Position numbers and translations under genes: made by a program
Notes under the pieces: generated by a model
Told to the model about the DNA's origin: nothing
The model's database searches: none
The model's input: only the letters and a program-made list of their open reading frames with translations
Shown: one piece after another, positions 43,893 through 52,536 of the stretch
Numbering within the stretch: the stretch's first letter is position 1
Layout of the letters: each line of letters begins with the position of its first letter
Origin: CBDCYH01 sp965224105
GTDB lineage: Bacteria; Bacteroidota; Rhodothermia; Rhodothermales; JABDKH01
Reading direction: 5' to 3'
Length of the DNA: 64,000 bases
Assembly: GCA_965224105.1 (NCBI GenBank)
Contig: CBDCYH010000002.1
Location: 434,001 to 498,000, forward strand

Positions 43893-44467
43893 AACCATAC
43901 TCCCAAATCGATCCAGCAGAATATTTGCAACTCGATTTGCGTGCGCACACTCTCCTGGCTGACGTGCCCATCCATGACGTCTGGCGCGTCACTCTACCTG
44001 GAGGCGGCACAGGTCGAACCGTTGCCGACATCTACGCCTTGATGGAGACAGACAGACCCAATGCGGCTGTGCGATTTCTATTCAAGTTCCGTCAGCTTCT
44101 CGGTAAAGTTATTTCCTGGGATCATCAGCCATCCAGTAATGAAGGTATGTTCGCAGCGAGACTCAGCGCAGTTGATCTACAACAAACACAAACACTGCCT
44201 GGATCTGCCGCCGGGCCGTTCAAGGTGTTGTATCAGTTCGACAATGAAGCAGCCAGCGAAATTCGCAACAAAACCGTGCACGCGGCTCTGGTCTACGCGT
44301 TACAGCCGACGCATTCAGGTTACGATCTCTACTGGTGCATTTACACAAAACCCGTCGGCAGAATAACCGGACTTTACATGCGTTTGATCAATCCCTTCCG
44401 GAGGTTTGTGGTATATCCTTCTCTTCTATCGGGGATTCACTCGAAGTGGATTCACGCCTATGGGTAG
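43889..44467 (+). CDS. DUF2867-like protein
   Basis: A 192-residue soluble protein. Its start ATG overlaps the stop of the YhhN gene (ATGA). HTLLADVPIHDVWRVTLPGG, FLFKFRQLLGKVISWDH and VLYQFDNEAASEIRNKTVHA follow the layout I associate with DUF2867, a SRPBCC-like fold, with a C-terminal MRLINPFRRFVVYP segment. Function unknown; it forms a tight three-gene operon with ettA and yhhN. Confidence 0.65.
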   Translation: MKPYSQIDPAEYLQLDLRAHTLLADVPIHDVWRVTLPGGGTGRTVADIYALMETDRPNAAVRFLFKFRQLLGKVISWDHQPSSNEGMFAARLSAVDLQQTQTLPGSAAGPFKVLYQFDNEAASEIRNKTVHAALVYALQPTHSGYDLYWCIYTKPVGRITGLYMRLINPFRRFVVYPSLLSGIHSKWIHAYG

Positions 44468-44477
44468 GGACTGGATA

Positions 44478-44505
44478 AACAACAAAGGCCGAGCGATGCT
44501 CGACC
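44478..44505 (-). terminator. Terminator of the tRNA-Ser gene
   Basis: Reading the minus strand directly after the encoded CCA: GG, CGAGC, loop ATC, GCTCG, CC (44487-44505), followed by TTTGTTGTT (44486-44478). It has the form of a short rho-independent terminator. Confidence 0.6.
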
Positions 44506-44596
44506 TGGCGGAGAGGGAGGGATTCGAACCCTCGATACGGGGTTACCGCATACACCCTTAGCAGGGGCGCGCCTTCAGCCACTCGGCCACCTCTCC
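44506..44596 (-). tRNA. tRNA-Ser (anticodon GCU)
   Basis: On the minus strand the gene begins GGAGAGGTGGCCGAGTGGCT and ends with CCTCTCC, G, CCA (CCA encoded at 44506-44508). The anticodon stem CGCCC/GGGTG holds the loop CTGCTAA, so the anticodon is GCU, reading AGC/AGU serine codons. The long variable arm (TGCGG, TAAC, CCGTA) and the GGTTCGAATCC T-arm are typical of class II tRNA-Ser. Length 91 nt. Confidence 0.96.
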
Positions 44597-44690
44597 GGTG
44601 TTCATTGGCGAAGTAAGGAGCAAGCGAATGCTCGCGGCACGAAAAATAGGCTCCCCAGGATGAAACGGCAACTGCCCCGGAAGGATGCGC

Positions 44691-45608
44691 TTAGCCGCCC
44701 AGGGCGTCGGCGCCACTGGTTATCTCTATCAGTTCCTTTGTGATTGCGTCCTGACGGGCTCGGTTGTATTTGAGTTTCAACGAGCGCAACAAATCCTCGG
44801 CGTTCGATGTGGCGTTATCCATCGCGACCATTCTGGCACCTTGTTCGGACGCATTCGATTCCAGTAGCGCGCGCCACACCTGATAACTCAGGTATTGAGG
44901 TACGAGTTTGTTGAGGATGCTAGCCGGGTCCGGCTCGAACAGGTAGTCAACCGTCGACTCCGACAGGTCCGTCCGATCCGCATCATCCGACTCCATTACC
45001 GGAGTAACAAACTGCTCCGCTGGTATTGGCAAAAACGGTTCGGCAATCCGATTCTGCGAAATCGTGTTCTTGAATTCGTTGTAGACAAGAACCGCATCAT
45101 CCCACTTACCCTCGAGGTAGCCTTCAACGACCAGATCCGCAATTTCGTCGGCCTTGGAAAAAGAGAGTTTGTCAAAAACGCCGCGATAATCGCCAATAAG
45201 GTTGTATCCGCGTTTACCAAAATGCTCGTGCGCCTTCTTTCCGACACAAATCAGAAACAGCGTACCTCCATCTTTGTGCGCCTGATAGCGCTCCGCAATC
45301 GTCGTCTCGGCAAGTTTGATGATGTTGCTGTTGAACGCCCCCGCCAATCCTCGATCCGCCGTCACGATGATCATTGCCACGGCGTCATGTTGCTCGCGCT
45401 TTTCAAAAAGCGGGTGTGTGGTTGGATCGATCTGACTCTTGAGGTGCGAAATCGTCTCACCAATTTTGTACGAGTACGGCCGCGTGTGGAAAATTCTTTC
45501 CTGTGCGCGTCGCAGCTTGGCGGCCGCAACCATCTTCATCGCCCGCGTTACCTGCTGCGTGTTCTTTACCGAGCCAATTCGATTTCGGATGTCGCGGAGA
45601 CTAGCCAT
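44691..45608 (-). CDS. atpG: ATP synthase F1 gamma subunit
   Basis: A 305-residue central stalk subunit. The N-terminal helix (SLRDIRNRIGSVKNTQQVTR, AMKMVAAAKLRRAQ) and the C-terminal helix (MDNATSNAEDLLRSLKLKYN, RARQDAITKELIEITSGADA) are the conserved coiled coil that turns inside the alpha3beta3 head. The middle part (ITADRGLAGAFNSNI-like, seen as VTADRGLAGAFNSNI) is intact. It is the last gene of this operon, 19 nt after atpA. The beta and epsilon genes that usually follow are not present in the window. Confidence 0.96.
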   Translation of the reverse strand: MASLRDIRNRIGSVKNTQQVTRAMKMVAAAKLRRAQERIFHTRPYSYKIGETISHLKSQIDPTTHPLFEKREQHDAVAMIIVTADRGLAGAFNSNIIKLAETTIAERYQAHKDGGTLFLICVGKKAHEHFGKRGYNLIGDYRGVFDKLSFSKADEIADLVVEGYLEGKWDDAVLVYNEFKNTISQNRIAEPFLPIPAEQFVTPVMESDDADRTDLSESTVDYLFEPDPASILNKLVPQYLSYQVWRALLESNASEQGARMVAMDNATSNAEDLLRSLKLKYNRARQDAITKELIEITSGADALGG

Positions 45609-45627
45609 GTGTACGTCTGATGATTAC

Positions 45628-47214
45628 CTAGTTGTACAACTCAGCCAGATCACTAGCTTCTTTCTTCAGCGCGTCTGCGGCAGCGTCCGTCATTACGCCT
45701 TTGTCTCGGATGCTGGTCAGTGCTTCACCGTGCTTCATCCTCATCCGGTCGAGCAACTCAGCAGTAAATTCCGAAACTCTGGTTGCCGGTACAGAATCCA
45801 GATACCCGTTTGTCGCAACATAAATCGTCGCAACCTGATCTTCAACGGAGAACGGCTCGTAGAGACCCTGCTTTAGAATTTCCACCAGACGCTCGCCCCG
45901 ACGGAGCTGCTGCTGCGTTGCCGCATCCAGGTCCGATCCAAACTTTGCAAACGCCTCCAGCTCTCTAAACTGTGCAAGGTCAAGCCGGAGCGTACCTGCA
46001 ACTTTTTTCATGGCCTTGATCTGCGCGTTACCGCCCACTCGCGAAACCGAAATCCCCACGTTGATCGCTGGCCTCACACCAGCGTTAAAGAGATCCGATT
46101 CCAGATAAATCTGTCCGTCCGTAATCGAGATAACGTTCGTTGGGATATAAGCAGATACGTCGCCCGCCTGCGTTTCGATAACCGGTAGAGCCGTGAGGGA
46201 ACCACCACCTTTCACCATACCCTTGATCGACTCGGGGACGTTGTTCATTTGTTGCGCTACGCTGTCGTTGGCGTTGATCTTTGCCGCGCGCTCGAGCAGG
46301 CGGGAGTGCAAGTAGAACACATCACCCGGATACGCTTCACGGCCCGGCGGTCGACGGAGCAGTAGTGAGACTTCCCGGTAGGAAACCGCCTGCTTGGAAA
46401 GGTCATCGTAGATTACCAATGCGTGCCGGCCCGTATCCCGGAAAAACTCTCCGATGCAAGCGCCCCCGAAAGGTGCGAGGTATTGCATCGTCGCCGGTGC
46501 CGACGCAGGTGCGTTCACGATAACCGTGTAGTCCATCGCACCGTTTTCTTCGAGCGCGGCCATCACCTGCGCAATAGTTGAGTTCTTCTGGCCAACTGCA
46601 ACGTAAATGCAGTAGACCGGAGAATCTGTCTCGTGCGTTTTTTTCTGGTTGATGATGGTGTCGACGAGGACGGCTGTTTTACCTGTCTGGCGGTCGCCAA
46701 TAACGAGCTCCCGTTGGCCTCGACCGATTGGAATCATGGAATCGATCGCCTTGATGCCCGTCTGCAGGGGTTCCGTAACGGGTTCTCGGTAAATAACGCC
46801 GGGGGCTTTTCGCTCGATCGGCATGGCGTACAGGTCACCCGTAATCGCACCCCGGCCGTCAACCGGTTTGCCAAGAGCGTCGACAACACGGCCAATCATA
46901 CCGTCGCCGACCTCGATCGAGGCGATGCTATTAGATCGTCGAACCTCGTCGCCTTCCTTAACGTCTGCGGCATCTCCAAAGAGTACCGCACCAACGTTGT
47001 CCTCCTCAAGGTTCAGCACCATCCCCGTTACACCGGTTCGGGGGAACGTGATCAGCTCGCCCGATTGGACGTTGGCCAACCCGTAAATCCGGGCAATCCC
47101 ATCGCCGACCTGCAAGACCGTGCCCACCTCGTAGACATCCGTTCCTGCGTCAAACCCGCCGAGTTCCTTCTTGAGGACGGCTGTGACTTCATCCGGTCGA
47201 ATTGCCGTTGCCAT
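45628..47214 (-). CDS. atpA: ATP synthase F1 alpha subunit
   Basis: A 528-residue alpha subunit. It has the N-terminal helix and beta-barrel (RPDEVTAVLKKELGGFD, VLQVGDGIARIYGL), P-loop GDRQTGKTA near residue 172, VIYDDLSKQAVSYREVSLLL, the LLRRPPGREAYPGDVFYLHS signature and the arginine-finger region SVSRVGGNAQIKAMKKVAG. It binds non-catalytic nucleotides in the F1 head. It lies between atpH (37 nt upstream) and atpG. Confidence 0.97.
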   Translation of the reverse strand: MATAIRPDEVTAVLKKELGGFDAGTDVYEVGTVLQVGDGIARIYGLANVQSGELITFPRTGVTGMVLNLEEDNVGAVLFGDAADVKEGDEVRRSNSIASIEVGDGMIGRVVDALGKPVDGRGAITGDLYAMPIERKAPGVIYREPVTEPLQTGIKAIDSMIPIGRGQRELVIGDRQTGKTAVLVDTIINQKKTHETDSPVYCIYVAVGQKNSTIAQVMAALEENGAMDYTVIVNAPASAPATMQYLAPFGGACIGEFFRDTGRHALVIYDDLSKQAVSYREVSLLLRRPPGREAYPGDVFYLHSRLLERAAKINANDSVAQQMNNVPESIKGMVKGGGSLTALPVIETQAGDVSAYIPTNVISITDGQIYLESDLFNAGVRPAINVGISVSRVGGNAQIKAMKKVAGTLRLDLAQFRELEAFAKFGSDLDAATQQQLRRGERLVEILKQGLYEPFSVEDQVATIYVATNGYLDSVPATRVSEFTAELLDRMRMKHGEALTSIRDKGVMTDAAADALKKEASDLAELYN

Positions 47215-47251
47215 ATTCTCTACCTAAGATTCTTGTGCTCTTTCAAAATTG

Positions 47252-47806
47252 TTAATTGTTCGAAATCGTTCCGTGCAAAAAACGAGATCGAAGGGTTGCA
47301 AGCTGGTTTTGGACGCTACCGTCGAAAACTGTGTCTCCTACCTTAACCACGACTCCCCCAATGAGCGAAGGATCGACCGACACGTCGAGTCTAACCTTCT
47401 TGCCCGTAAGTCTTTCGAGCGCCGTTTTCAGTCCCTCCTTCTCCACTTCACCCAGCGGCTTCGCCGACCGCGCATGCGCAGCTGCAACACCTTGCTGATC
47501 GTCACGCAACTTCCGGTACGCCTGAATAATCTCGGGGAAGATTCCCTCCCGGCGCTTACCCACTAGAAGTTGAATGAAGTCCATGGTGCGTGCGCTCACC
47601 CTCTCCCCGAACAGTGCCTTTAGCGTCTTTGCTTTCCGCTCTCGGGATACCACCGGACTTCGGAAAAACCGGACGAGCTCGGCGGACCCTGCAAGCGACT
47701 CGTCAATAAGCAAGATGTCCGCATCGACTGCTGCAGTTTCTCCTCCTTGCACCGCCCCGTCAAACAAGGCCTGCGCGTACCGCTTTGCAACAAGGATTTC
47801 GCTCAT
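47252..47806 (-). CDS. atpH: ATP synthase F1 delta subunit
   Basis: A 184-residue delta (OSCP-type) subunit. The N-terminal helical domain (ILVAKRYAQALFDGAVQGG, FFRSPVVSRERKAKTLKALF) and the C-terminal beta domain (VRLDVSVDPSLIGGVVVKVG, FDGSVQNQLATLRSRFL) are both complete. It ties the top of F1 to the b stalk. It starts 10 nt after the atpF stop and so is probably translated together with it. Confidence 0.95.
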   Translation of the reverse strand: MSEILVAKRYAQALFDGAVQGGETAAVDADILLIDESLAGSAELVRFFRSPVVSRERKAKTLKALFGERVSARTMDFIQLLVGKRREGIFPEIIQAYRKLRDDQQGVAAAHARSAKPLGEVEKEGLKTALERLTGKKVRLDVSVDPSLIGGVVVKVGDTVFDGSVQNQLATLRSRFLHGTISNN

Positions 47807-47816
47807 AGCTTACCGG

Positions 47817-48344
47817 CTAGTTGTTAGGCAGACTGTCGATGAATCCATCGATCAATCCGCGTTGGGAATCCGCATCGATATTCTTATTCAGAATTTTCTC
47901 AGCAGCCTTCACGGCGAGATCAGCCACCTCTTCCCGCAGCTCGTTGAGGGCGGAGTCTTTCTCCCGTGCGATCTCGGCAGTGGCCTGTGCCTGCATGTCC
48001 GCCACTTTCGCTCGCGTCTTGTCGATCTCCTCTGCCCGCAACTTGTCTGCAGCTTCGCGCGCCTCCCTCATGATCTTCTGCGCATCCTGCTCCGCTTGCC
48101 GTCTTGCAACCGCGTTGTCGGACTGGATCTGTTTCGCCTCCGCGAGAGCGCGTTCTGCACTCTGAATTGACGACTCGATTTTCTCCTCCCGCTCGATCAA
48201 TGCTTTGGTGATTGGCCCCCAGGCAAATCGCCGCAGCAAGAACAGCAGGATCAGGAAGGTTAGAGTCATCCAGAATGCCAGTCCCACGTTGGGGCTAAGC
48301 AAGCCTCCTTCCGCGACCACGATATTCGTAACTATTGGGTACAT
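47817..48344 (-). CDS. atpF: ATP synthase Fo b subunit
   Basis: A 175-residue stator subunit with one N-terminal membrane helix (GLAFWMTLTFLILLFLL, about residues 21-37), then a long charged coiled coil (SIQSAERALAEAKQIQSDNA, ARREAEQDAQ-like repeats). Start ATG 48344 has an AGGAGGA Shine-Dalgarno upstream. It is a single b subunit of ordinary length; there is no b' gene. Confidence 0.94.
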   Translation of the reverse strand: MYPIVTNIVVAEGGLLSPNVGLAFWMTLTFLILLFLLRRFAWGPITKALIEREEKIESSIQSAERALAEAKQIQSDNAVARRQAEQDAQKIMREAREAADKLRAEEIDKTRAKVADMQAQATAEIAREKDSALNELREEVADLAVKAAEKILNKNIDADSQRGLIDGFIDSLPNN

Positions 48345-48405
48345 GACATTAGTCCTCCTGTGGAGGGTCGTTTGCTGATGAAAATCGCCCGAAGGCGACG
48401 CTCAA

Positions 48406-48633
48406 CTACGCTTTGTTGGCGAGGATAAAGCAGATAACCAGACCAAAGAACGCCGCGCCTTCAATCAGGGCAGCTGCAATGATCATGGACGTACGGATAG
48501 CACCGCCCGCTTCCGGCTGGCGAGCCGTTCCTTCCATTGCCGGTCCCGCAAGCTTGCCAATACCAAGTCCCGCACCAAGAACTGCGATTCCCGCACCGAT
48601 TCCTGCTCCCAAAAATGCCAATGATGGATCCAT
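48406..48633 (-). CDS. atpE: ATP synthase Fo c subunit (proton-type)
   Basis: A 75-residue hairpin of two helices. Helix 1 carries the glycine motif (GAGIGAGIAVLGAGLGIG), the polar loop is ARQPEAGG, and helix 2 carries the ion-binding glutamate in ALIEGAAFFGLV. The residues after the glutamate are G-A, not the serine/threonine of sodium-type rings, so a proton ring is likely. Confidence 0.95.
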   Translation of the reverse strand: MDPSLAFLGAGIGAGIAVLGAGLGIGKLAGPAMEGTARQPEAGGAIRTSMIIAAALIEGAAFFGLVICFILANKA

Positions 48634-48702
48634 TTCGATTCCTTTTTTCTATTTCAGTTGTGATGAACTATCTCAGGGTAGTGTAACAAGCCCGACCCCC
48701 TG

Positions 48703-49911
48703 TTATGCCGGACTCAAACTTGGTTCGATCTCATCTGCATGATGATGATCTTCGTGGTGGTCGTGTTCTTCAACCGCCGCACCGATGTACAGCGCCGACA
48801 ACATCGCGAAGATGTAAGCCTGAAGGAATGCAACCAGTATTTCCAATGTGTAGATAAACAGCGCGAACGCAATACTCACTGGTGCCATCCCGAATGACTT
48901 GAAGGCGAAGATCAATCCGATGAGACTAAGGATGACCAGGTGCCCTGCCGTCATGTTGGCAAACAATCGAACGGCAAGAACGAACGGTTTGATAAATATC
49001 CCAATGATTTCGATGGGGATGAGAATCGGCTTCACGATTAGCGGAATTCCTGGAGGCCACAGAATGTGCATCCAATAATCCTTCTTGGCATTCCAATGCG
49101 TAATGATGAAGGTAAAAATTGCGAGCACCGCCGTGACGGTGATGTTGGCTGTAGCGGTTGCACTGAATGGTACCAGGCCGATCAGGTTACATCCGAGAAT
49201 GAAGAAGAAAACGGTTAGCAAGAACGGAACGTACTTGTCGCCAGTCGGACCGATGTTCGGCCGAGCAATCTCGTCCCTAACAAACAAGACCATGGACTCG
49301 ACGGCGTTATGCCACTTCCCTTTTGGCGCCGTGTCCCTCCCGATTCCTTTTGCGTACCGCCCAGCAATTCGAGTGAGCGCTATTAGCAGAAAGAGAGCAA
49401 CAATCCAGGCGAAAACGATATGTCGTGTTATCGACAGGTCGGCGACCAGTTCACCGCTTGTTGGCACCAGGGATGTAATCTCTCCATGTCCTCCGGCCTC
49501 TTCGTCAGCATGGTCGTCGTCGGTTGCTTCTGCAGCGTGGCCATCATCCGATTCACTTTCCGAATGATCATCCTCAGCATGGTCGTCTTCGGCGTGATCA
49601 TCTTCAGCGTGATCCGCTGGAGCATGAAAAAGACCTGACGCAACGGCCGCCTTGCCGGACCGGAAAAATTTCAGGCCAAGCGAGCCCTCGCCGTCACGGA
49701 TGAGAAAGATCCTCGGCAGTTGAACCTTGGGACCAGGGGAAAAATCGAGATAGTGACCGTCTGCAACGTGATGAATCGGGTCCAGCTTTTCATCGTCTCC
49801 GGATGCGGCAACTTCTGCAGAGGCATTCCCAACGGAGGAGAGTTGGAACGCGAAGAGCGCAAGCAGGATGCACGCCGCAGTTCTTTTCAATTTTTGTAAC
49901 TGTTGGTCCAA
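48703..49911 (-). CDS. atpB: ATP synthase Fo a subunit with long N-terminal extension and His/Asp-rich segments
   Basis: A 402-residue a subunit, much longer than the ~270 of E. coli. It starts with a signal-like segment (CILLALFAFQLSSVGNASA) and a ~110-residue extramembrane region, a trait of Bacteroidota. This region contains three tandem DHAEDD units and further His/Asp/Glu-rich sequence (about residues 95-145). The channel arginine is in the conserved AVRLFANMTAGH. The C-terminus is again His/Asp-rich (EEHDHHEDHHHADE). Upstream are the small AtpI-like and AtpZ genes, downstream atpE. Confidence 0.95.
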   Translation of the reverse strand: MDQQLQKLKRTAACILLALFAFQLSSVGNASAEVAASGDDEKLDPIHHVADGHYLDFSPGPKVQLPRIFLIRDGEGSLGLKFFRSGKAAVASGLFHAPADHAEDDHAEDDHAEDDHSESESDDGHAAEATDDDHADEEAGGHGEITSLVPTSGELVADLSITRHIVFAWIVALFLLIALTRIAGRYAKGIGRDTAPKGKWHNAVESMVLFVRDEIARPNIGPTGDKYVPFLLTVFFFILGCNLIGLVPFSATATANITVTAVLAIFTFIITHWNAKKDYWMHILWPPGIPLIVKPILIPIEIIGIFIKPFVLAVRLFANMTAGHLVILSLIGLIFAFKSFGMAPVSIAFALFIYTLEILVAFLQAYIFAMLSALYIGAAVEEHDHHEDHHHADEIEPSLSPA

Positions 49912-49956
49912 GTCCGAATTAATTATAGCCAGTTTTGTACTACAGCAATCTTACTC

Positions 49957-50271
49957 TTATGGTCGGGGCCCGTCTTCGAGCGCTGCCTTCTCGGCTTTGG
50001 TCGCTCTGTTGTGCAGCAGAGCAATTTCTATTGTGAGTGCGAGAGAGAAGGTTACAAGTAGTGACAAAAAAAAAGGTGCTATCCGCACACTCATTACGCT
50101 GATCAAAAAAGCTACCGCGGCGAGTGCGGTGGTCAACCTAACCAGCATTCCTCCAAAAATGATTGCACTAAAGTTGGCGAACCTCTCGGCGAGGAGCCCG
50201 GTGGCCAAGCCTGCCAGCCCGTACAAGATGCCAATCACTATTCCGCAGATCGCACTCGGTAGAGCAGTCAT
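49957..50271 (-). CDS. AtpI-like small membrane protein
   Basis: A 104-residue protein with four hydrophobic helices (CGIVIGILYGLAGLATGLL, FGGMLVRLTTALAAVAFLI, FFLSLLVTFSLALTIEIALL and a short one). Start ATG 50271 is fixed by a strong AGGAGG nine bases upstream; a TTG six codons earlier lies before that site. Its place directly ahead of atpB is that of the AtpI assembly factor (c-ring assembly), but the sequence similarity is only general. Confidence 0.7.
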   Translation of the reverse strand: MTALPSAICGIVIGILYGLAGLATGLLAERFANFSAIIFGGMLVRLTTALAAVAFLISVMSVRIAPFFLSLLVTFSLALTIEIALLHNRATKAEKAALEDGPRP

Positions 50272-50400
50272 GCCACACCTCCTCGACAAACATTATCTGA
50301 GGTGCCGCAAAACTACGCCAGGCCCATTTTTTGGATCGGCAAATCTTAAAGAATTATGATAAATGTGCGGTGAATTATGAATGAACGCCGATTTGGGCGA

Positions 50401-50676
50401 TCACTGTTTGCCGCCGAAGCTGTTCGCAAGTTTGATGACGTAGTAAATCATCGCGACGAATCCGAAGGCTGCTCCCACCACAGTTAGCCAGGGAGACAGA
50501 CCGAACTTTTTATCCAGCCACATCCCGCCAAACACAAACACGACCATGGTGATCGCCATGTTCAGTGCCATCTGCATAGCGGTCCCCGCCGCGCGGTGCG
50601 CGGTGCGGGTATTCTCCTGCCAATCATCGTCGTGATCTTCCCGTTCGGACGGGTCGACCGTCTCAGGCTTTTTCAT
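50401..50676 (-). CDS. AtpZ-family protein (F0F1-associated, AtpZ/AtpI)
   Basis: A 91-residue protein. A charged N-terminus (VDPSEREDHDDDWQENTRTA) is followed by two helices (MALNMAITMVVFVFGGMWLD and WLTVVGAAFGFVAMIYYVI) separated by DKKFGLSP, the pattern of the AtpZ family at the head of ATP synthase operons. The first 14 nt overlap the end of the bactofilin gene, so translation is coupled. Confidence 0.8.
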   Translation of the reverse strand: MKKPETVDPSEREDHDDDWQENTRTAHRAAGTAMQMALNMAITMVVFVFGGMWLDKKFGLSPWLTVVGAAFGFVAMIYYVIKLANSFGGKQ

Positions 50677-51097
50677 TCACCGGCACGGAGCCGTTTTCTG
50701 ATCTTGATCGAAGCTTGCTAACCTGCCCCATCTCGACCTTGCCGGTAAACACAGCACCCTCTTCCATGATGAGTCGGGAGGCTGACATTTGCGCATCGAT
50801 TTGGGCGGACGATCGAAGGACCAGCCGCTCACTTACGGCGAGCATACCATTCACCTTGCCGGCGATGTCGGCATTGGTCGCAGAGAGTTCTCCGTCTATG
50901 ACGCCGTCGGCAGAAATAAACACTTTGCCTTGCACATTGACGGTGCCTTTCACCCGTCCGCTGATTCTTATATCGCTTGTTGTTGTGATCGTACCCTCAA
51001 AGGTGGCACCCTGGCCGATCATGTTGATGTCCTGCGGATTTCCCATTCCGGTTTTTACCGGTGGTTCGGGTGCGGGTTTTCCTCCTATTATTGCCAT
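50663..51097 (-). CDS. Bactofilin (polymer-forming cytoskeletal protein)
   Basis: A 144-residue bactofilin. After a proline-rich N-terminus, the core (~25-120) is a right-handed beta-helix with the regular pattern GATFEGTITTTSDIRISG, GTVNVQGKVFISADGVIDG, ERLVLRSSAQIDA, LIMEEGAVFTGKVEMG. It polymerises without nucleotide and organises cell-wall enzymes; the gene next upstream encodes a LytM peptidase, the classical partner. Confidence 0.92.
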   Translation of the reverse strand: MAIIGGKPAPEPPVKTGMGNPQDINMIGQGATFEGTITTTSDIRISGRVKGTVNVQGKVFISADGVIDGELSATNADIAGKVNGMLAVSERLVLRSSAQIDAQMSASRLIMEEGAVFTGKVEMGQVSKLRSRSENGSVPVNEKA

Positions 51098-51106
51098 ATG
51101 ACCTTG

Positions 51107-52018
51107 TTATTTTTCGTTTTCTTGCCTGTTCGCGAAAAAGGTTCGCGGATCGAGGGGCCTTCCGTCGCGCCAAAGTTCGAAGTGCAGGTGCGGACCGGAT
51201 GATACTTCGCCTGTATTCCCACTAAGGGCAATGGTTTCCCTGTCGCCAACGGTGTCTCCCACCTCTTTCGAAAGCAACTTGTTGTGCATGTAGACGGATA
51301 CGTACCCGCCCAAGTGCTGAACTGCGATCGCGTACCCACCTGTATGGGTCCAATCGGCAAAGACAACCCGGCCGGGGGCAATAGCCTTGACCGGTGTTCC
51401 CTGGGCAATCGCAAAGTCAACTCCGTAGTGCTGTTTCGATTCATCGAACTGTCGGGTAAGGAAACCCTCCACTGGAGATAACGCAGGAAAAACGACTCCT
51501 GGCCCAGACTGCCGGAAAGCTGGAGCGACACCGGCGAACACATCGACGGCGGGCGGCCCCGTTTCTGTAATTATCGGTTCTGATTCAGCACTCCCTAAAC
51601 CTGCGGCCGGCACTCGATCTTCTTGTTCTGAAGACTCAGCCGCCGATGCCAGGTCACCGCCCTGCAACAGGGCCCTGAGATTGTCCAGATACACCTGTTG
51701 TGCGTTAAGCGAATCCTGGACGGAAGCCATCTTGATACTATTCAGCCTTGCAGTGCTCCGGATTTCATCCGTGCTGTAACCCGGAATCCACTCTTTGAGA
51801 GGAGTTAGGGCAACTGTAAGCAACGTTCCTACGACGAGAATGCATACTCCACCTGCCACCGCGAGTACAATTTGCTTTGGTCGGAACGTGTACCGCCTGG
51901 AGGGGCTGTGGCCGTCCTCCGTGAGGAAAATGACGTTTTGGCTGTCATTTAACCAGCGTCGCGTGCGTCGCAACCGCTCCAACACGGCGCTTTGCCTAAA
52001 TTTACCCTCCTTCTTCAT
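51107..52018 (-). CDS. M23/LytM-family peptidoglycan endopeptidase, bactofilin partner
   Basis: A 303-residue protein. A cytoplasmic basic N-terminus (RLRRTRRWLND) is followed by one membrane helix (VLAVAGGVCILVVGTLLTVAL, about 51-71), a coiled-coil linker, then the LytM zinc domain (about 190-295): HYGVDFAIAQGTPV, the AVQHLGGYVSVYMHN strand and HLHFELWRDG, which hold the zinc ligands. It is an active-site-complete enzyme, anchored to face the periplasm, transcribed 9 nt ahead of bactofilin. Confidence 0.9.
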   Translation of the reverse strand: MKKEGKFRQSAVLERLRRTRRWLNDSQNVIFLTEDGHSPSRRYTFRPKQIVLAVAGGVCILVVGTLLTVALTPLKEWIPGYSTDEIRSTARLNSIKMASVQDSLNAQQVYLDNLRALLQGGDLASAAESSEQEDRVPAAGLGSAESEPIITETGPPAVDVFAGVAPAFRQSGPGVVFPALSPVEGFLTRQFDESKQHYGVDFAIAQGTPVKAIAPGRVVFADWTHTGGYAIAVQHLGGYVSVYMHNKLLSKEVGDTVGDRETIALSGNTGEVSSGPHLHFELWRDGRPLDPRTFFANRQENEK

Positions 52019-52112
52019 CTTTCAGCTCGCGCCTCGGAGTTGCGAAAACCACGTCCGGGCCGTAAGTTTTTGGGCTGTTTTCGGATTACAATTAATGGAA
52101 TAGCAGTCATAC

Positions 52113-52367
52113 ATGCCACAGCATAAATCGGCAAAGAAACGAGTCCGCCAGAGTGAGCGGAGGCGTCTCCGCAACCGGGCTCACCGTAGTAAACTTCGCA
52201 CCATGATGAAGCGGTTGCGGAGCACGGAGAACCGGGATGAGGCCATCGTTGCGCTCAACGAGACAAAAGCCTACCTCGACAGATTATCGACCACCGGGAT
52301 TCTGCATAAAAATAAAGCTGCGAACTATAAGAGTAAGTTGGAACGTAGAGTCAACTCGTTGGGTTAG
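52113..52367 (+). CDS. rpsT: Small ribosomal subunit protein bS20
   Basis: An 84-residue, strongly basic protein with the S20 pattern: HKSAKKRVRQSERRRLRNRA, SKLRTMMKRLRS, GILHKNKAANYKSKLERRV. It begins MPQHKSAKKR and is a single gene, divergent from the LytM gene. A 15-nt hairpin (GGCAGA, ACT, TCTGCC at 52375-52389) follows the stop but has no T-run. Confidence 0.96.
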   Translation: MPQHKSAKKRVRQSERRRLRNRAHRSKLRTMMKRLRSTENRDEAIVALNETKAYLDRLSTTGILHKNKAANYKSKLERRVNSLG

Positions 52368-52506
52368 AGCGACCGGCAGAACTTCTGCCAAGCCGTTAAT
52401 TGGCATGAACAGCCGCATTTAACCCACTGGTTGCCTACTTTAGCAGCTAACGGCAAGGTTTTCCTCTCGAGCCGTTTGAGGGAAAGAAAACCGAGAATCG
52501 GCCAAG

Positions 52507-52536
52507 TTTGTGTATAAATTGAATTTATTGACTTTG
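52507..52536 (+). promoter_or_regulatory. Possible Bacteroidota-type promoter of the OmpA/PKD gene
   Basis: The 412-bp gap 52368-52779 holds no gene. A TTTG at 52507-52510 and a TGACTTTG at 52529-52536 are placed like the -33 and -7 boxes of Bacteroidota promoters (second box differs from TAnnTTTG at one base). If real, the message would have a leader of about 240 nt. The rest of the gap shows only weak hairpins. Confidence 0.3.

Noticed and set aside
52375..52389. Terminator after rpsT
   Set aside because: A 6-bp stem with a 3-nt loop and no T-run; too weak to call.
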